Source: Prorocentrum cordatum (Eukaryota > Sar > Dinophyceae > Prorocentrales > Prorocentraceae). From it: 64,000 nt of DNA. A program made the position numbers and the translations under genes. How positions within the stretch are numbered: position 1 is the first letter of the stretch; the number at the start of each line of letters is the position of its first letter. Below are positions 42,551 through 53,439 of the stretch, piece by piece. A model generated the notes under the pieces. The model ran no database searches. It saw only the letters and a list, made by a program, of their open reading frames with translations, and was not told the origin of the DNA. The DNA is taken from contig CAUYUJ010011547.1 of the NCBI GenBank assembly GCA_963575745.1, positions 112,208 to 176,207 of the forward strand, read 5' to 3'.

Positions 42551-43117
42551 TTATTGGCTATGGAAAAGGACCGCTGCGCTACTCATGTTGTTGCCGTCGT
42601 GTCGTCTCTCTTTCGCCACTGCCATCCGCAACTGTAATTCCTCCACCTCCTCCGCTTCATTCCTCTTCGCACGCGTCCTCCTCCATCTCTTCCTCATTGT
42701 CTTCGCGTTTGTCTTCCTACCCGTTGTCCTTCTGCTCCCCTCGCTGCCCCCCCCGTTATCCACGCTGCCGTCCTCGACATCCGCCGCCTTGTCGTCGCAG
42801 TCATTTTTCGTTTTCCCGACGAGCCCGCCGGACAAGATCGGCGCTCCCCCTTTTTTTCCTATACGGCCTGTCCGTCCATTCTGGAGGCTTCTCTTTTCCA
42901 CGGTGAGCAATCGTCGTCCAAAATGGACGTTTCCGATCTTCTTGTGGGGGATCGACCATTGTTGACGTCTTGGGACGCGTCTCCAGGAACTTCCATGGGC
43001 CCGCGGCGGGGGCGCGTCGCGTCGACGCGGCGGGCGTTGATGGCGGGGCGCCGCCAGTGGCCCAGAATCCGCCTTCTGTTGAACAGTCTGCTCGACGGAA
43101 CGCCGCGATGGTTCCAC
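42551..43117 (-). CDS. Basic, charged protein, unknown
   Basis: 188-codon minus-strand ORF from ATG 43117. Reads MEPSRRSVEQTVQQKADSGP at the start, a basic middle (KKIGNVHFGRRLLTVEKRSL) and a C-terminal charged helix rich in Arg, Lys and Glu (KRNEAEEVEELQLRMAVAKE). It does not coincide with simple repeats except for a short tract. Not recognised. It lies opposite to the spliced-leader relict, so the two are unrelated or one is spurious. Confidence 0.4.
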   Translation of the reverse strand: MEPSRRSVEQTVQQKADSGPLAAPRHQRPPRRRDAPPPRAHGSSWRRVPRRQQWSIPHKKIGNVHFGRRLLTVEKRSLQNGRTGRIGKKGGAPILSGGLVGKTKNDCDDKAADVEDGSVDNGGGSEGSRRTTGRKTNAKTMRKRWRRTRAKRNEAEEVEELQLRMAVAKERRHDGNNMSSAAVLFHSQ

Positions 43118-43423
43118 GTTGAGCGCCCCACGCGGTGTCAGAAGCCAACGCGCAAATCACCACGACGCGAACTTGCTGCACAGCCAGGACGGTCACGGGC
43201 CAAGGTTCGGGAGCCTCTTCGTGGCAGGTGTCCGCCGTGGCCATACTATAAAGGCCTCCTCGTTCCTTAAGCAGCGTTCCTCATGATAGCGCGATGAATG
43301 TACGGTGTCAGGAACTTGCGCCCGTGTCGTCACGACACGACATTGCCCTACGGAGTTTAGGGCCCATGGCGGCTCGACCCTTCTTCGTCGTATCCCAGGC
43401 TGCCCCAGGCAGGCCGGAGGTTT
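43118..43423. other. No gene seen
   Basis: Unique sequence; includes GTCGTCACGACACGAC (43328), a short palindrome. Nothing else noted. Confidence 0.5.
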
Positions 43424-43660
43424 GAGAAGGTTCGAAGGCCGAAGCTCGAGGACTGAGGATCAAGGGTTGAGGATAAGGTTCGAGGGTGGAGGATCGAGGT
43501 CGAGGTTCAAAGATGGAGGATCGAGGTTCGAATTCAGAGGATTGATGTGCGAGGTTCAACGGTCCATGGTGGAGGATCGAGGTTCGAGGATCGAGGATCG
43601 GGGATTGAAGATCGGATGTCGAGGATCGACGTTCGAGGATCGAGGATCGAGGATGAGGGA
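43424..43660 (+). repeat. GAGGTTCGAGGATCGAGG minisatellite
   Basis: About 15-20 degenerate units of GAGGATCGAGGTTC type. A short run of the same kind lies at 60488-60515. Confidence 0.9.
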
Positions 43661-43829
43661 GAGTAGGGGGAGGAGGAGGGGCACGGGGAGGACGAGAAGG
43701 AGACGTAGGGAAAGGCTGGGTTGGGCGATCTCCCTCCCCCCCGAGAAGGAGACGACGCCCCCTGCGGCGACAGCATGGACTGAGAATTCGTCCTTCGCCC
43801 GCATTCCGCGGTGCGGAAAAATAAAATAT

Positions 43830-44370
43830 TGTTGCTGCTTTGCGCGAGCCGCTCTTGTCAATGTACCCCAAGACGTCTGGCGCCGGAGAGAATCACTATG
43901 TACAGGAGTTTTGTCCCTGCAGTTTTTGGTGTCCAGGGACCTCGAGGCCTGCGGCAATAAAGCAAAGACAGCCCGCGGCAAAAAAGCACCCGACACGGAG
44001 GTGGGGCTGGCGCTTCCAAGGCCCACGTCGTGGGCACAAGCGCGTCGTTCGAAGTATGGGTCTTCTTCAGTTGTCCGCCCGTGCGCCGCGTTTGGGTGCG
44101 GCTCGATACTGCCCAGGCCAGGCCGCCTACCATCCGATTCGATGCGATTCGATCTACGGGCTGGCGCCGCGCTTCCGATTCGTCTCGACCTGGCTCGATT
44201 CGCCGACGTCGGCCGGGGCCAGCCACGGCCAGGGCCGGGCGCGGCGATCCCATTCTCCGGTTCGACTCGGGCCGACTCGTTGGCGGCCCGATCCGTTTCC
44301 GGTGCGAGCCGGATTCGCGACTCGATCCAGTTCAGGCGGGGGTGGACAGACCTCCTACCCTGACACGTTG
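43830..44370 (+). CDS. Possible exon followed by CGATTCG-rich sequence
   Basis: After a CCCTGCAG acceptor-like site (43921) one frame reads FLVSRDLEACGNKAKTARGK then KAPDTEVGLALPRPTS. The rest to 44370 is built on CGATTCG/CGACTCG repeats and should not be read as coding. Not recognised. Confidence 0.3.
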
Positions 44371-44930
44371 ATTAGCAAATTGGCCGTTTTCGGTTCGCGA
44401 GGGGGCGTCGCGGCCGTCGTTTCTGCGGGTCCAGGCCCGTCGGTTTCGGTCCCTGGCCGTCTTCACTAAGGGGAGGTCTACTACAGGGAGGCTTGTCCAT
44501 CGCCGATCCAGGCGTGCCAGATCTGTCGCTTGGGTTAAGTCGGGCCCGTCCCTCTACAGGAGGAATACTCAAACGTAGTCAGAACATAGTCCGGGGGCTA
44601 TTCTTGGGAGTATTTTGGGGGCATCTTGTGCGTATTTTCGGACTATCTTTTATTTTTCGTCCAGAGCCCCCCTGTACAGTCGGGGCCCTGAAGAAGGAAC
44701 CCTTTCCGCTGGGGAGGGGCTCCGTGTTCCTTAATTGTTTCGCAGCTTGCCTTGGATTTTCCTTCGGTTTTCGATGCGAGATCGAAGTTCAACTTATGGA
44801 AAATAGGGGTCTCGCTCCTTACTCAGGGTTCCTTAGGTCAACGCCTCGACTGTAGGGGGACAGGCCCGACCTAACGCTTGGGAGGGACGCGTGGCCGAGG
44901 CTCCCATTGGGCGGGCGTGGGAGGGCAGGA
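44371..44930. other. Unique sequence, no gene seen
   Basis: Moderate GC, short frames only. A (GT)-rich phrase GTATTTTGGGGGCATCTTG at 44610 is not repeated. Confidence 0.45.
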
Positions 44931-44939
44931 GAGCACAGG

Positions 44940-45600
44940 CCGCCCAACCGTGCAGGTCCGGCCTCCGCTCCCGGCTGCCGGCCCTCGTGCGCAGGCTGCT
45001 CTCGAGGGGCAAGCACAGGAGCACTGGCTCCTCCTCCTCCTCCTCCTCCTCCTCCTCCTCCTCCCCCTCCTCCTCCTCCTCCTCCTCCCCCTCCTCCTCC
45101 TCCTCCTCCTCCTCCTCCTCCTCCTCCTCCTCCTCCTCCTCCTCCTCCTCCCCCTCCTCCTCCCCCTCCTCCTCCCACATGCTCTCGGAGGTCTGGCCTC
45201 CGTTCCTCACTGCCGGCCCTCGCAGGAAAGCCCTCCTCGAGGGGGCAAGCACAGGAGCACAGGCCGCCCCACTGTGAGGGTCCGGCCTCCGTTCCCGGCT
45301 GCCGGCCCTCGTGTGCAGGCTGCTCTCGAGGGGCAAGCACACGAGCACTGGCTCTCAGAGCTCCGGTAGGGGGCCGCCTGCGAACCCCACCCCTGCCCCC
45401 CACGACTTCTGAGGGGAAGGGCGGGGTTCGCTTCGCTCGGGAGCTCCCGAACGAAGTGAACCCCACCCTCCCCCTCAGAAATCGTGGGGGTAGGGGTAGG
45501 GTTCGCATGTGACCCCCTACCGGCCTCCGCTCCTCACTGCTGGCCCTCGTATGAAAGCCTTCCTCGAGAGGGGGCAAAAGCACAGGAGCACTGGCTCTCT
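44940..45600 (+). repeat. Four-copy repeat of about 75-80 bp, split by CCT run and foldback
   Basis: Copies of CTCACTGCCGGCCCTCGT ... GGGGCAAGCACAGGAGCAC lie at about 44960-45030, 45190-45262, 45285-45357 and 45524-45595. A (CCT)n run (45031-45178) separates copies 1 and 2, and a 161-bp foldback separates copies 3 and 4. All read openly as RPPLPAAGPRAQAALEGQAQ-type peptides, possibly a decayed protein repeat. Confidence 0.75.
45363..45523. mobile_element. 161-bp foldback element (candidate MITE or introner)
   Basis: Two arms of about 80 bp (45363-45443 and 45444-45523) are inverted copies at roughly 85 percent identity, meeting at GGGAGCTCCC with no loop; ends CCGGTAGGGGG / CCCCCTACCGG. It interrupts a tandem repeat. 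No transposase; a flanking duplication was not resolved (GAGCT... left, CCTCC right). Mobility is inferred from structure. Confidence 0.7.
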
Positions 45601-45604
45601 CGCA

Positions 45605-46395
45605 GGGCCGCGCGGAGTTCCTGGATCGGCGCGGGGCTCACGTGGCGGCGCCTCCGGCGCTGCCCCCGGCGCGCGCGCGCCAGGGAGGGGGTGGGGTCCA
45701 GCGCGGATCCAAGAAGACCGAGCGGACCTTCCGGACCTTTATGTTTCTGCAGTTTGTTGCTCTTCGTTTTTTCGCATCCAGAATGGAGGTCCGAACCGGA
45801 GAAGTAAGGTGTTCGATCATCTGGGAGGGTGGACGTCGCTGGAGTCCACAGCGCCGCTGGCGCTTTGGGAAGGCGGGGTGCATCGCAGGCGGGGACATCG
45901 ACATCCCAACGGATCACAACCCTTCAAAACAGAGGTCCGACACCTCCAGTCTGCAGGCTCTTGTTCCTCCATGCTGGACGGTCTTCGACGAAGATGGAGG
46001 CTGGACCTGTAGAACGGAGGTTTTATCCTGTGGGATGGTATATCCACGGGCGGAAAGTCGGCAACGCTCGGCTTTCCGACAAGGCGAGGAGGTTTCTCAG
46101 AAGCTGGGTCACTCGCAGGGGCACGAAGATAATCGCGCCTCGTGGTCTTGGCGGGTGATTTGTCATTCGAAGGGATCGGCCATCAGAATCCTCGCGGCCC
46201 ACGCCTTACAAGAGGCGGGAGGAGGGCCTTGCTTGAGGGCCGCCCAGCTGACCCTGCCCCTTCCCCCTACTTCTGTTCGCCGCCAGCGGAGGGAAAGAAT
46301 CCAGCGCTACACTTGGGACGCTGGCGTTATCATCGTGGCCTTCGGCCCATCCCTCCACTGTACCTGGGTTGTGGGTCTGAGGCCTCTTGTATAGA
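45605..46395 (+). other. Possible exon, then uncertain sequence
   Basis: After CTCTCGCAG (45605) frames read RGSKKTERTFRTFMFLQFVA (45703-45762). The rest has scattered GGAGGTTTTATCC and ATGGAGGTCC pieces. No domain recognised. Confidence 0.3.
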
Positions 46396-46399
46396 TGTT

Positions 46400-46840
46400 G
46401 GAGTGTGGCGTGGGGAGCCTCTCGGGGGCCTCTTGGAGGCGGTTTGGGCGCCTCTTGGGGGCCTGTTGGGGCCTCATGGGGGGTATTTTTCTGGCCTCTT
46501 GGAGGCCTCTTGGGCGCGTCTTGGGCGCCTGTTGGGGTCTCTTGGCGGCCTCCTGGAGCCCTCTGGGGGCTTCTCGGGGCACGAATATCAAATGTTCGGT
46601 TCGTGGTCACCTGCTTGGGCTCCTCTTGTGGCCGTCTTGGGGCCCTCTTGGGCCGTCTTCAGTGCTTCTTGGGCCATCTTGGAGCCCTCTTGGGCCGTTT
46701 TGGAGCTCTCTTGGAAGCGTCTTCGGCTCTCTTGGGGCGGCCTTTGGAGCTTCTTGAGCCGTCTTGGAGCGTCGGAAAGCCGAAAATGCGAGAAGGCCAT
46801 AATCTGTCAAAACCTTTCATACCATCTACGATATTGTAGT
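46400..46840 (-). repeat. CCAAGA-family copy, minus strand
   Basis: Reverse complement of the family at 5.5 kb (CTTGGGGCCGTCTTGGGCC units); its head, GGCCTTCTCGCATTTTCGGC on the minus strand, lies at 46780-46799. Confidence 0.8.
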
Positions 46841-46894
46841 GGCCTCCGGCCAGTGCCGCCGATCCGGGCCGCTCCTGATTCTATTACTGTTGAC

Positions 46895-46983
46895 ATGGAC
46901 GATGACGACGACAACGGACGACCAACGGTCGACGAGCAGGATAATTACGACGACGACCGACGAAGGAGTTAATGACGACGAAC

Positions 46984-47047
<64 letters not shown>

Positions 47048-47060
47048 TGACGGCGAACGG
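46895..47060 (+). repeat. (GAC)n tract
   Basis: GAC triplets with a pure run at 46986-47045; the same kind of tract accompanies the family in the 6.4-9.4 kb array. Confidence 0.95.
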
Positions 47061-47184
47061 CTGCCGACGGCCGACAAACGACGACTGGTGACTGCGACGG
47101 GTGGAAGGTTCTTCGTTCATCGCTTTCGCTTCCGAGCAACACCAAGTCAGGCCGTGCACCTCTGGCCTGGCAGCGCGCGAATGA

Positions 47185-48008
47185 GCGCCTCTTGGGGCCT
47201 CTTGGTTCTTGGGGGCCTCTTGGAGGCCTTTGGGGCCTCTTGGGGGCCTCTCGGGGTCCTCTTGCGGGCCTCTTGGGGACCTCTTGGGGGCCTCTGGGGG
47301 CCCCTTGGGGGCGCCTCGGGGGCATCTTGGGGGCTCTTGGGTCGTCTTGGGGTGGAGGACTAGAAGGGTCCGTTCGGGTTCACCCTCTTGAGGCCATCTT
47401 GGGGGCTTCTCGGGGTCGTCTTGGGGGGCCTCCAGGGCTATATTGGGGCCCTCTTGGACCGTCTTGGCTCCCCTAGGGGGCCTCTTGGGCTGTCTTGGGG
47501 CGATCTTGGGGGCCTCTTGGACCGTCTTCGGCGCTTCTAAGACGGAAAAGGCGATAATGTTTAAATGCTTCAAAACCTATTAGCCATTTTATGGATTGTA
47601 CCCTCTTGGGGCCCTCTTGGGGGTCCTCTTGGGATCTCCTTGAGGCGTCTTGGAGGCCTCTTGGGCCGTCTTCAGGCGGAGCGCTCTTGGGCCGTTTCGG
47701 GCGCCTCCTGGACCGTCTTGGTGGCCTCCTGGGCCCCTTTTGGCCCGTCTTGGGGCTGTTTGGGATTCGCGGGGGGGGGGAAAGAAAGGGTGGACCCGAT
47801 GACCCCCCCCCCCTCCCCCCCTACCCCGGGGCAGAGCCACCCCGGCCGCCCCCAGCAGAGCTGAAGCTCAGGTTGTAGCTTTCTTAAACTCACACGCCGG
47901 ATCGGCGGATTGGGGCTCTCTGGGAAGGCCTCTTTGGGCCCTCTTGGGCCGTCTTTGGAACCATCTTCGGGCGCCTTGGATCTTTCTTGGCCTCGGCAAT
48001 GCGAATAC
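47185..48008 (-). repeat. Two further CCAAGA-family copies, minus strand
   Basis: 47185-47555 and 47595-48005, each ending (minus-strand head) in a CCTTTTCCGTCTTAG-like or AAGAAAGATCC sequence. A G9/C8 homopolymer patch lies at 47768-47815. Confidence 0.7.
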
Positions 48009-48009
48009 G

Positions 48010-48177
48010 GCATAATTTGCAAAGGTTTATGGTTGCGGGGACGCGAATCTGGTGTAATTTAAGAGGGTGTGTTGCCTCGGGGACTCAACCATTGCGTAAT
48101 TTACGAGGGTTTGTGGCCTCGGGGACGCGCACATTGTATACTTTACGATGGATTGTGGCCTCGGGGGCGCGAACCTC
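48010..48177 (+). repeat. 42-bp tandem repeat, 4 copies
   Basis: GCGTAATTTACGAGGGTTTG plus TGGCCTCGGGGACGCG units start at 48010, 48052, 48094 and 48136, an exact 42-bp period. The TGGCCTCGGGG piece recurs at the right end of the window. Confidence 0.9.
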
Positions 48178-48329
48178 AATTATTTTTACGTGTCCCACGC
48201 CCCTCCGGGAATTCAGAGGACGCGATCCGGGCGTGGTAACCGGCTGGTTTGGGGCTCCCCCTCTCGCGCGGACTTCAACAACTTACAGTAGGGTGTAGAA
48301 AGCAGGATTGTAACATTGGATACTTGAAA

Positions 48330-48720
48330 CTGCATTTGGTGCAGGGGGCAGCACACTTCGGCCTTCAGCCTGGTGGCCCCACAAGGTGGTCTGCAGACTT
48401 GCGGACGACTCAAGCGAGTGCCCCATTTTGGAAAAGGAGGCGCGCTCCATCTCTGAAATTGTTACACCATTTGGAATTTCGGGTCATCAACTCGACGACG
48501 TATTCGGCGATCGCCGCATTGTAGAAACGAGGTGGCCTCCATCTTTGTAACGAAAATGCTCGGCGCCAAGGCGAGAACCGCAGTTTGGAAACCAGCAGGC
48601 CTCCATCCATGTAAGTTGTACAATGTTAAGAACAAATTATGCGCGGCGCTGAGGCGAGATCCGCATTTTGGAAGCCACTGGCCTTTCGTGTTGCATATGC
48701 TGGAAATTGAGTTGTGAGGC
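48330..48720 (+). repeat. 84-bp GCGCGGCGC family, locus 1
   Basis: Units such as ATGCGCGGCGCTGAGGCGAG then ATCCGCATTTTGGAA at 48639, and ATGCTCGGCGCCAAGGCGAG at 48555 (84 bp apart); more diverged units upstream (48421, 48514). Same family at 51.9-52.2 and 63.65-64.0 kb. Confidence 0.7.
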
Positions 48721-48819
48721 AGTCTCAAGCGAAACTCCCGGCACAGCCGAACACGTCTGCTGGTTCGACAGGAGAAGGTGTATTAGTTTTAATACAAACA
48801 AAAGGGATGGTCGAGCAGT

Positions 48820-48965
48820 CGGAGGAGGACGAGGAAGAGGACGAGGACGAGGAGGAGGAGGAGGAGAAGGAGGAGGAGGAGGAGGGGGGAGGAGGGAGGA
48901 GGGAACGAGGAGGGAGGAGGGAGGAGGGAGGAGGGAGGAGGGAGGAGAGGGGACGGGGGAGCGGG
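48820..48965 (+). repeat. GGA/GGAGGGA tract
   Basis: GAGGAC and GGA triplets, then seven-base GGAGGGA units to about 48960. Confidence 0.9.
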
Positions 48966-49104
48966 GAGGACAAGCTAGGTGCGCTCGCGTCATATCTGAC
49001 GTCCTACCCCTCCCTCCCATCCCTCTCATCCATCCCTCCCTTACCACAGCGTAAGTATCCTCTCCATTCGCGTAGTCGGATGTCGACCAGCTCAATGATC
49101 GCGA

Positions 49105-49280
49105 GAGGGTACGCGATGCATGGTAGAGCACGGCATGGCATGGCGTAGAAGAGCACGGCAGAGCGTATCATGCCATAGCATGGCGTGGCATTGCGTCACG
49201 AAGCATTGCAACGCAATGCATAGCATCGCACAGCGGCGCAGGACACAACACCGCACATCATGTCATGGCATGGCGCCAGG
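49105..49280 (+). repeat. GGCAT-rich degenerate pentamer tract
   Basis: Loose copies of GCATGGCATGGC, AGCACGGCA and GCATTGCAACGCAATGCAT. No gene. Confidence 0.7.
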
Positions 49281-49564
49281 TTCCTTGGGGGGGAGGTGGA
49301 GGAGGCTGTGGACTGCGATTCTGAAGGCAGCAGGACCGGAATTTCTGTCGATCCTGGGTTCTTTCCCCCCAGAGTCTTGGGCCTAAGAGGGGGCCCAGTT
49401 ACGGAGGGATATTCGAGTCCCTGAGGGCTCGACGTCTTCTTCAATACACTCGTGGGGATCAGGGCAGCTAGATCGATGTAAACCTTCGCGGATTATCCAG
49501 ACAGATTACGAGAAATCGTGGAAGTTCTAGTGCGAATCGAAGGACAGCAGAAGGCGTTAAGCCC

Positions 49565-49982
49565 TTAACGATCTGCCCGATCCATCGTCGTTTTATAGGG
49601 GGAGCCAAATTCCCCAGAGGAGGGCCGAGGATCGGGTGGCGAACTTGTTATTTTTTTGTTGGTTTTGTCTCCTGGGGGCGCGCCTGGATCAGCTTCGAAT
49701 TTCTGGCCAGGACAACGCCCCAGGTAGGTCGGTTTCTTCCCCGGCACAACGTCGTGTAAAGACCGCGGCGATGTAACAAATCACGACCAGAGGCATCGAT
49801 CCCATCTTTGTAGTTGATTTAGTCACACCCCTGCGTTGCCTCGGCATCGTTGTCCCGCCGCCTCCGGACATCGATGACTTACCGCAGCTGTCTCGGTTTC
49901 GGTCGCTGGAAAAGGGCTGCCCCACCCGCCGCGCGCGCGCGCCCGACTGGCCGGGCCGTCTCTTCTGAGTGACCTTCGTCAT
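49565..49982 (-). CDS. Possible small protein, two overlapping frames
   Basis: Minus frame 49982-49689 (97 codons) reads MTKVTQKRRPGQSGARARRV and later GSMPLVVICYIAAVFTRRCA, a possible membrane segment. It is followed in another frame (49747-49565) by KPTYLGRCPGQKFEADPGAP. A shift or intron near 49.72 kb would join them. Unknown function. Confidence 0.3.
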
Positions 49983-50125
49983 AACTTAACGGCGCAATAT
50001 CATACTAAGTTAAGCAATGGCTGGATGAAGTACATCCCCAATAAGTCGCTTGGATCTGAGCATGAAACTACCACTGGAAGAAAATCATCATGAAGAACAC
50101 GAACACGCTTTGCCGTGTAATCGGG

Positions 50126-51887
50126 TTGCGAAAGCTCCTTTCCCGACGGAGAACTTGCAAAACACAGGTTACTAGCCGAAGGTTTTACTGTCGACGAAGA
50201 CGACGTCACCAGACGGGGGACCTATTGTTTTCCCTTCGGTGGACGATGTACGAAAGAAAGAAGACCAACGCATGGTTTTAGTGTGAACGTTCCTAGGGCT
50301 GCTTCTCCCGAGTATGTCGGGGGCCAAAGTCAACGCCCTCGTCCAAAGATCAGCTGGAGTATATCGAATGACGATGAGCATCGCCCGGGCACCCCGGAGG
50401 CCAATGACGACAAGGAACCCGGTTGGTACGAACTCGGCGAGCAGATGCCGCTACCGATCGCTGGCCATCCCGACGCCCCCATCGACCTCTCGGACGGCGA
50501 GCAGGACCTTTGAATCTATCTCGTCGGAGGAAATTTTCCCTGGCAAATCGACGCCTAGACCGATTGGCTACGGAGGCGCCCGCCTGCCGCAGGCAGTGGA
50601 AGCTGAGGTCTCTGGCACGAGTTCTCCGGTTCCTCTGGCCGACGACCGACTTCCCGCATTCGCGCCCCTCGCCGACGGCGAGGAGGCCGCGTTCACTTCC
50701 GACGACTCGCTCGATCGGAGTCTCGAAGAGATCATGGGGGGTCAGCCCGTGGACAGCCCAGCCAGGGCCGCCTGTAAGCAAAGGCGCGATACGGTCAGAC
50801 TCTCAATGACGTCGCCGCTCGCCAAGCGGAAGAGGTCCGACGGCCTTCCCGATGACGGGCCCGTGCGCGCCGGGGGGGGGGGGCCGTAGTTATGCGCCTG
50901 GGCCTCCTCCGCTTCCCAGTCAGCCCGGTGCTAGATCATCGCTCATAATGCCCGTGACTCCTGACTCACGGACTCGCTCTCCCCGTAAGGGTGGGATTTC
51001 CGAACAGGAGTATACGAGGGCGCCGAGGCCGCGTTCGGAGGCGTCCGGCTTGCCGAATATGTCAGGACAGTCGAGTGCGCTCAGCATGCGCATCGACGCG
51101 AAGCGTGCATATTTTGGGCCGCGATGTGCGGCGATTCCTGGGGCATCGGGTCAACGCAAGAAGCCAGCATGTCATGGATGCTCGGGATTCTGCGGCCCCT
51201 GCAACCTGACCTTCCTGCGCCCGACGCGTCGCGCCCCCGCGTCGCATGACTGCGTGGGGTCACGCGCGAACGAGTGGCGCTAGGCCGAGGAAAAGAAGAG
51301 GCTCGAGATCACGGAGGCCAGAGAAAGGGGCGTTGCCGAAATTCGCGAGCAACTCCGACAATCAGAGCTACGGCAACAGGCTGCCGCTGCTCTTCTATTA
51401 GAGCGAGATCGTGAACGCCGTGAAGTTTCTTAAGGCGCGCCAACAGGCGGCAACTACCGAAAAGGCCTTAGCGGCGACTGCAGGGATGCGCGAGCTTGCC
51501 AACGGGCTGGAGGTCGCTGCTGCACCCGGGCGCAATGCGCAAGTTCAGGAGAAGCACCCAGTAGAAGAAACCAAACGCGTCGTCTGGGGGGTCGATGCGG
51601 CTCAGCGCACGACTATGTCGCAAGCGGCCCGTGCAAACCCAAAATTCCAAGATGTTGCAATCAACCCTGTTTCCAAGGTCCCTAGTCATAGGCCCCTAAT
51701 AAGGATCGATCTTCCCCGCGGGAAGAGCCCTCTTGGAAAACAATCGTCTGAAGATTTTCAACCGTGCCAAACCACCATGCCTGGGATTTCGATGCCGCAA
51801 GTCACCGTTACGGTTGTGACTTGGAGATCCTACATCGCGCAGCGCCAGAAAACCATTTTAGGACGTCAGTACCGCGAATCAACGTGA
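50126..51887 (+). CDS. Frameshifted gene: acidic N-part and coiled-coil C-part
   Basis: A plus-strand reading follows four frames in turn: (1) about 50126-50513, with TVDEDDVTRRGTYCFPFGGR and PGWYELGEQMPLPIAGHPDA; (2) about 50510-50889, with SSEEIFPGKSTPRPIGYGGA and TSDDSLDRSLEEIMGGQPVD; (3) about 50880-51283, with MPVTPDSRTRSPRKGGISEQ and CHGCSGFCGPC, a Cys cluster; (4) about 51284-51408, with EEKKRLEITEARERGVAEIR, then 51411-51887, with LKARQQAATTEKALAATAGM. The C-terminal half is strongly helical with Glu/Lys/Arg, likely coiled coil. No family recognised. The frame changes suggest a decayed gene or unrecognised introns; a G10 run at 50871-50883 is one likely indel site. Confidence 0.5.
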
Positions 51888-52230
51888 TTGTCGCGCCCTG
51901 ACCATCCCAAATCGTGCCAAGACATATTTTCTGGGACGTCAACCAGCATAATGTTCGAAGTTGTTGCAAGCAGTTTAAACGAACGTGCGCGGCGCTCGGG
52001 CGAAAGCAACATTTTGAAAACGGAACTGCGTCTCACCCGTGACGCTCGTGCCATTTGTTTCAACGAATGTGCACAGAGCTGAGGTGACATCCACATGCTG
52101 AGAAGGAACCGCCCCCGATCCGTGAAACTCCTGTAGAAACGTTTATGACGAATGCGAGCGAGCAGCGCGAAGGCGACATCCACATCTTGAGAAAAAGGCC
52201 CGCCCTGCATCTGTGAAGCTAGCGCAACTT
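51820..52230 (+). repeat. 83-84 bp GCGCGGCGC family, locus 2
   Basis: GTGCGCGGCGCTCGGGCGAA at 51985, GTGCACAGAGCTGAGGTGAC at 52069 and ATGCGAGCGAGCAGCGCGAA at 52152, spaced 84 and 83 bp, each followed by CCACAT-TTGA and by TCCGTGAAAC. Diverged units reach left into the end of the gene at 51887. Confidence 0.75.
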
Positions 52231-52592
52231 GTTGTCAAGCTCGAGCACCACGAGAGGTCGGGAAGCCTCGGGCGAAAAAAGCCTGGCCCGCGCTGTTGAC
52301 CCGTTGCGGGGTGCGACGGGGACGAGCTGTTCATATCGGCTTGGGATGGAGGGCGGAGCACGGAGGAGCATCGAGGACCGCGCATCGAAGACCGCCGCGC
52401 GGGCCTCTGGCAACCTCGGGCGCGGCGGGGGCGCCGGCCCCGCGGGGCGCCCGCCCGGCTCCCGAGCCGATGCTCTCGGCGCTGGCGCGCCTCCTCTGCC
52501 GCAGGCGTGCAGCCACCGCCGACGACGACTCGTCGTCGACGCCGCCTGCGTCGTCGTCGGCGGCAGCGGCCGGCGGCGGCGGCGGGCGTCGC

Positions 52593-52633
<41 letters not shown>

Positions 52634-52730
52634 TCGTTTTGGTCGTCGTCGTAGCGGTGGTGGTCGTCGTCGCGTCGCTGGCGCTGCCGCCAGAGGCCTC
52701 CAGAGAGCGCAAGCCACAGGAAGAAGCAAT
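52231..52730. other. GC-rich with (TCG)n, no certain gene
   Basis: (TCG)n at 52520-52560 and 52587-52640. A plus frame reads GGARRSIEDRASKTAARASG before the repeat; not convincing. Confidence 0.4.
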
Positions 52731-53340
52731 TTTCAATGTGGAGATGTTAGATCCTCCTCCTTCTCGTCCTCGTGATCTTTCTCGTCCGGGCCTTCGTCAC
52801 CGCGGCCGGATCCGCCTCGGAATCGGGATCTGAACACGCTCCAGGAGGTATTTGTGGGGGTTGGTGGGGCGATGTTGTACCAACGTCTAGAGCATGAGGA
52901 GGAGTTGGAGGAGGAGGGGAAGTTGGAGGAGGAGGAGGAGGTGGAGGAGTTAGAGGATGAGGCGGAGGAGGAGGAAGAGAGGGAGGTGGAGAGGAGGAGA
53001 GGAGGAATGGAAGGAAGGATGGAGGGAGGGAGGGGGAAGGAGGAGGATCCCCCCTCCACCCCTCCCGACTCCTTTCCCCCTCTCCCGACTCCTACTACCC
53101 CCCTTCTTCTTCTAGGGCATCCCCACGAGCATCCCAACGAAGCGAAGATAGAAGCACAGTCCTCCTCCTACGCCTCCTCCCTCTTTTGCCTTCCCTCCCT
53201 CCCCCTCCCTCCTCCTCCTTCTCCTCATTTTCCTCCTTCTCCTCCTCCTCCTCCTCCTCCTCCTTCTCTTTTTCCTCCTCGTCGTCGTCCTCCTCTTCCT
53301 CCTCCTGCTTTCTCCTGCTCCTCTTCCTCCCGTAGCTTTT
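52731..53340. repeat. GGA and CCT tracts with a possible minus-strand exon
   Basis: GGA-rich 52890-53050 and CCT-rich 53160-53330. At 52880-52735 the minus strand reads YNIAPPTPTNTSWSVFRSRF; it may be an exon between the tracts. Confidence 0.5.
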
Positions 53341-53439
53341 TGGGCGTGACGTCTGGCTCAAGGCGGGGCTTTTTCCTTCACGGAGGGCCAGCGGTCGAGG
53401 CGCGCCCAGGCTGGGGAAGTCGGCGCTGGGGCACGAAGG

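Noticed and set aside
48660-48690. Further spliced-leader relict (CCGCATTTTGG) in the 84-bp family
   Set aside because: Only CATTTTGG is shared with the leader and the flanks do not match; it is part of the family consensus.
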